A stretch of 64,000 bases of DNA from UBA11358 sp049517655 (GTDB lineage: Bacteria > Verrucomicrobiota > Verrucomicrobiia > Limisphaerales > UBA11358): positions 248,001 to 312,000 of the forward strand of contig JBEKRQ010000003.1 in the NCBI GenBank assembly GCA_049517655.1, in the 5' to 3' direction. Under the pieces are notes generated by a model that worked only from the letters and a program-made list of their open reading frames with translations, did not search any database and was not told where the DNA came from. Numbering within the stretch: the first letter of the stretch is position 1; each line of letters begins with the position of its first letter. Positions 61,074 to 64,000 of this stretch are shown piece by piece. The position numbers and the translations under genes are program-made.

Positions 61074-61301
61074 ATGAATAACCTGTTGCCAGCATGGGCG
61101 GATTTTTTAATCGTTGCCGACGCAATCATTTTGGTTGCGCTGGCGGCGTTGGTCTGGGTCGTTTTTTTTCGCAAAAGGCCGCATCGTCGGCGTAAGAACC
61201 GCCGTCAGCTCAATCCAATGCTTGCGCAGGTCGGCGGCTTGCCGCCGATGCGGCACGATGAAAAGCCTTCCGGTCAATCGCAGCCGACCTCTCAACCGTG
61301 A
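61074..61301 (+). CDS. Small single-helix membrane protein
   Basis: The 75-aa product has one helix (DFLIVADAIILVALAALVWVVFF, cut here to its core IVADAIILVALAALVWVVFF) followed by a strongly basic stretch (RKRPHRRRKNRRQ). Its stop overlaps the start of the next gene, which supports it being real. Function is unknown. Confidence 0.65.
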   Translation: MNNLLPAWADFLIVADAIILVALAALVWVVFFRKRPHRRRKNRRQLNPMLAQVGGLPPMRHDEKPSGQSQPTSQP

Positions 61302-62170
61302 TGCACCAGAGCCGCGCCATCACCCGCAAAAGTGCTTCGAATCTCGCGCTTGCCTTCCTGCTACTCCCGCGCGCCAAACGCGATGCCATGTCCGCGCTCT
61401 ATGCTTTTTGCCGCGAAGTGGACGACGTGGCTGATAACGAATCCGCGCCCGCTGAAAAGCGTCTTGAACAACTCGCCTCATGGCGCGCTGATGTCCGCCA
61501 TACGTGTGCCGGTGAGGTTCCGCAATTTACGGTGAACCGGGAACTTCAGCCGGTCATTCGCGAATATCGCCTGCCGTTCACATTGTTCAATGAGTTGCTC
61601 AAAGGTTGTGAGATGGACTTCAGTATCAAACGTTACGAAAATTTTGAGCAACTTGAACTCTATTGCTACCGCGTTGCGTCAGTCGTTGGGCTTTTGAGTA
61701 TTGAAATTTTCGGTTACAAAAATCCCGCGTGCCGCAACTACGCGGTTTATCTCGGCAAAGCGCTTCAACTCACCAATATTTTGCGCGACGTGCGCACCGA
61801 TGCCGAACGCGGACGGATTTATTTGCCGCTCGCCGAGTTGGGGAAATTTAGCGTCACACCCGACGAGATTTTGCGGCACGAATATTCGGAACGTTTTTCA
61901 CAATTGGCTGCCAGTGTCGCCGGTCGCGCCAGGACTTTTTATCAGCTCGCGCAGCAAACCCTGCCTGCCGAGGATCGGCGCTCAATGGTCGCCGCCGAGT
62001 TGATGGGTTCGGTTTACTGGCGGCTGCTGAAAAAGTTGGAACGGCAGCAATTCAATGTTTTTGGCCCGGAGCCCACCCGCCTGAACAAAGTTCAGAAAAC
62101 CTTGCTGATTGTTCAGGCCTGGCTCCGTTTCGCCTTCGGCGCAGTAACCCCAAACTACGGAATGCCATAA
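61301..62170 (+). CDS. hpnD: Squalene/phytoene synthase family, presqualene-diphosphate synthase-like (HpnD)
   Basis: It would join two farnesyl diphosphates to presqualene diphosphate. The aspartate-rich motifs are YAFCREVDDVADNE and LTNILRDVRTDAERGRIYLP. YCYRVASVVG matches the family. The HpnD assignment rests on its length (289 aa) and the neighbouring HpnK-like and nucleosidase genes; a phytoene-synthase role cannot be excluded. ATG 61301 overlaps the preceding stop. Confidence 0.85.
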   Translation: MHQSRAITRKSASNLALAFLLLPRAKRDAMSALYAFCREVDDVADNESAPAEKRLEQLASWRADVRHTCAGEVPQFTVNRELQPVIREYRLPFTLFNELLKGCEMDFSIKRYENFEQLELYCYRVASVVGLLSIEIFGYKNPACRNYAVYLGKALQLTNILRDVRTDAERGRIYLPLAELGKFSVTPDEILRHEYSERFSQLAASVAGRARTFYQLAQQTLPAEDRRSMVAAELMGSVYWRLLKKLERQQFNVFGPEPTRLNKVQKTLLIVQAWLRFAFGAVTPNYGMP

Positions 62171-62195
62171 GGAATTTTGCGCCAAACTTCAGGCC

Positions 62196-63062
62196 ATGTC
62201 ACCGGTTTCTCCAAATCCGAAATCCGAAATCCGAAATCCGAAATCCGGATGCCGTCTCATCGTCAACGGGGATGATTTTGGCCGTTCGCATTCGGTCAAT
62301 CAGTCTGTCATCCGCGCGCATCGTGAAGGCATTTTGACGACCGCGAGTTTGATGGTAAACGAACTGGGCTTCGATGAAGCTGTTGTGCTCGCGCGCGAAA
62401 ATCCAAAACTCGGCGTTGGGTTGCACCTGTCACTGCTATGTGGGCACTCTGCCTTGCCGCCGCGGGGAATTCCCGGTCTCGTTAATATGCGTGGCGAATT
62501 CAGCAGCAAACCAATTGCCGTCGGCTTCCGCTATTTTTTCAACCGCAGCCTCCGCGAACCATTACGCGCTGAAATTCACACGCAATTTGCGAAGTTCCGC
62601 GCGACCGGCCTCTCGCTCGATCACGTCAATGGCCATTTGCATTTGCACCTGCATCCAACCGTTTTTCGCATTTTGATGGAGGATGCCGCGCAACTCGGTA
62701 TCCGGCACATGCGACTCACGCGCGACTGTTTCTGGCGAAACATGCACATGGCGCGCGGACGCTGGTTTTATCGCGCTTCGCATGCGTTGATTTACGAATG
62801 GCTCTCGAACCGTGCGCGCAAACCGCTGCGTCAGCGCGCCATTCGCCATGCGCAAACCACGTTTGGCTTGTTGCAAAATGCGCGCGTGGATGAGGCCTAC
62901 ATTTTGAAACTGCTGCCGGAATTGCCGCCGGGTGATTCGGAGCTTTACTCGCATCCGTCGCTGGACGAATTTAAGCATGAGTTCGATGCGCTCATCAGTC
63001 CGCGCGTGAAGGAACTGGTGAAAAAACTCGGGATTGAACTGATTCGTTATCAGGATTTGTAG
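62196..63062 (+). CDS. YdjC/ChbG-HpnK family carbohydrate deacetylase
   Basis: The 288-aa product has the metal-binding motifs LIVNGDDFGRSHSVN, LGVGLHLSLLCG and DHVNGHLHLHLHP, ending with a YSHPSLDE segment. HpnK members are found with hopanoid genes; ChbG members deacetylate chito-oligosaccharides. Context (squalene-type synthase before, nucleosidase nearby) favours HpnK. The N-terminus contains a repeat-derived stretch (PKSEIRNPKSG), so the true start may be further in. Confidence 0.85.
   Translation: MSPVSPNPKSEIRNPKSGCRLIVNGDDFGRSHSVNQSVIRAHREGILTTASLMVNELGFDEAVVLARENPKLGVGLHLSLLCGHSALPPRGIPGLVNMRGEFSSKPIAVGFRYFFNRSLREPLRAEIHTQFAKFRATGLSLDHVNGHLHLHLHPTVFRILMEDAAQLGIRHMRLTRDCFWRNMHMARGRWFYRASHALIYEWLSNRARKPLRQRAIRHAQTTFGLLQNARVDEAYILKLLPELPPGDSELYSHPSLDEFKHEFDALISPRVKELVKKLGIELIRYQDL
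62213..62247 (+). repeat. Five tandem AAATCCG units in the deacetylase N-terminus
   Basis: Heptamer AAATCCG is repeated five times in frame. A related CAATCCG run occurs in the M14 gene (about 4735-4763). Confidence 0.85.
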
Positions 63063-63063
63063 C

Positions 63064-63498
63064 ATGACAAAAATTCTCGTCATTTTGATTTTCGCGCTGT
63101 GCGTGGAAGCCGTCGGCGTCGTGTTTTTGAGCAAGGGGTTGAAGCAAATCGGCGAAGTGCAAACCATCAGCTCACGCGAAATCAGCCGGATTATCAGCAA
63201 GGGCGCGACAAACAGCAGCATCCTTCTGGGCATTGCGCTTGAGGCCGCCTTTTTCGGAGCTTTACTTTATCTGCTTTCCCAACGCGACGTGAGCCTCATC
63301 TGGCCGCTGACGTCGCTCGGTTTTGTCATTACCGCGCTTGCGGCGAAATTTATTTTGAAGGAGGAAGTCACTGCAGTGCGTTGGGCGGGCGTGGCACTCA
63401 TTGTTATCGGCGCGGCGCTGGTGAGTTACAGCGAAAAGGCAAAACCCAAACCGCCCCAGCCGAAAGTTGCTGCGCAAGTGTCAGCTACGGAAAAGTGA
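63064..63498 (+). CDS. Small EamA/SMR-like transporter
   Basis: The 144-aa product has four membrane helices (ILVILIFALCVEAVGVVFLS, SSILLGIALEAAFFGALLYL, SLIWPLTSLGFVITALAAKF and WAGVALIVIGAALVSYS), with PLTSLGFVITALAAKFILKE matching the EamA signature, and a charged Pro/Lys tail. It is likely a subunit of a dimeric exporter or flippase. It follows the deacetylase after 1 base, so they are co-transcribed. Confidence 0.82.
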   Translation: MTKILVILIFALCVEAVGVVFLSKGLKQIGEVQTISSREISRIISKGATNSSILLGIALEAAFFGALLYLLSQRDVSLIWPLTSLGFVITALAAKFILKEEVTAVRWAGVALIVIGAALVSYSEKAKPKPPQPKVAAQVSATEK

Positions 63499-63528
63499 TT
63501 TTCGCCAAAACCCCGGCACAATAATTTG

Positions 63529-63557
63529 GTAGGGCGCGTTCTCCGAGCCAGCCCTAC
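63529..63557 (+). repeat. Truncated GTAG palindrome pair
   Basis: It begins GTAGGGCGCGTTCTCC and ends GAGCCAGCCCTAC. The left half matches one unit and the right half the other unit of the doublet at 54625-54678, as if the middle had been deleted. Confidence 0.75.
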
Positions 63558-63561
63558 CTTT

Positions 63562-64000
63562 TCACGGGAAAGTAATTTTCTCCAGAACGGCGGCGAGTTT
63601 TCCGGCGGCGAATTTGATCTGTTTCTGCAACTTCATCAACCCGCCGATTTTCCCCGGTGATTTTGCCACTGCCCACACCAGCTTTCCATAATCTGGACTC
63701 ATATCCGGTTTGGCCAGCGTGTTGAAGTCCAACGGCAAATCTTCGTTGGCCGTGTCCGAAATCACGCGCACCGTGACACATAAGATTCCGCGCTCGCGGC
63801 AGACGGCGTGAACCGCTCCCGACTCCATCTCGACCGCATCCGCGCCGGTTTTCTCGCGCAATTTTTTCTTTTCAGCGATTGTTGTCGCAATGCGGTCGGC
63901 ACAAAAAAACCTTGCCAGTTTCGCGCCGGCGGCGAGAAGGCGATTGCAGATTGCGGACCTTGGCTGCGCCGGAGGCTTCGCCGAGGCGGGTTGCGGGTTG
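63562..64000 (-). CDS. Phosphorylase-superfamily nucleosidase (MTA/SAH or hopanoid HpnG type), partial
   Basis: The frame runs to the window edge, so the N-terminus is missing. The C-terminal signature ADAVEMESGAVHAVCRERGI holds the Met-Glu pair that binds the ribose hydroxyls, and VRVISDTANEDLPLDF contains the catalytic Asp of nucleosidases. HpnG releases adenine from adenosyl-hopane, which fits the neighbours. Close to the window edge the frame includes a repeat-like NPQPASAKPPAQPRSAICNR that resembles the other in-frame heptamer-derived inserts. Confidence 0.8.
   Translation of the reverse strand, partial: NPQPASAKPPAQPRSAICNRLLAAGAKLARFFCADRIATTIAEKKKLREKTGADAVEMESGAVHAVCRERGILCVTVRVISDTANEDLPLDFNTLAKPDMSPDYGKLVWAVAKSPGKIGGLMKLQKQIKFAAGKLAAVLEKITFP

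Noticed and set aside
1..64000. CRISPR arrays, rRNA genes, riboswitches
   Set aside because: No regularly spaced identical repeats with unique spacers, no rRNA sequence and no recognisable riboswitch core were found by eye; the 21-bp array has no spacers.

Overview
The window is a bacterial chromosome segment, moderately GC-rich, with short intergenic gaps and many ATGA-type overlaps. The best taxonomic guess is a Verrucomicrobiota member, Pedosphaera/Limisphaerales-like. The reasons are the H-x9-DG type pseudopilins, DUF1573-cytochrome fusion, DUF6600 protein, abundant GTAG-headed palindromes with a RAYT transposase, a mycobacterial-type long LeuA and hopanoid-type genes. This assignment is inference, since no rRNA is present.

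Layout. 1-5.4 kb holds the end of aspartokinase, a leucine attenuator (Leu-rich leader peptide, antiterminator, terminator), leuA, a DUF1573/cytochrome c protein, bioB and an M14 peptidase. 5.46-15.62 kb is a 10.1 kb genomic island in a tRNA-Thr(CGU) gene. It is bounded by a 23-bp direct repeat and carries an integrase, an excisionase-like protein, a BglII-like restriction-modification pair, a 21-bp-period repeat array, a 1208-aa SIR2-domain protein (probable anti-phage effector) and an ankyrin protein. 15.7-18.3 kb has three minus-strand pseudopilin-like genes.

18.6-42.4 kb is a glucuronoxylan-utilisation locus. It has a propeller-type sensor kinase and response regulator, then GH43, GH115, a PfkB kinase, a NagZ-like GH3, GH116, a GPH symporter, GH10, a second GH3 (beta-xylosidase-like), xylA (opposite strand) and xylB. 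Secreted enzymes would debranch and cut xylan, the symporter would import the products, and XylA/XylB would feed xylulose-5-P to central metabolism. A tRNA-Arg(CCU) follows.

42.7-64 kb is housekeeping: DUF6600 protein, ruvC-ruvA-DUF374 acyltransferase, priA, Nudix, cyclophilin, VWA and NYN proteins, lspA, an RluD-type synthase, a serine hydrolase, yicC-gmk-coaC, a sensor kinase/NtrC pair, and a squalene/hopanoid-type group (HpnD-like synthase, HpnK-like deacetylase, small transporter, nucleosidase).

The most unusual feature is priA. A complete REP-associated tyrosine transposase with its own inverted GTAG palindromes sits in frame between the N-terminal and helicase domains. A second palindromic insertion lies in frame near the C-terminus, and the 3' end of the gene is duplicated around further palindromes, one of which supplies the stop codon.
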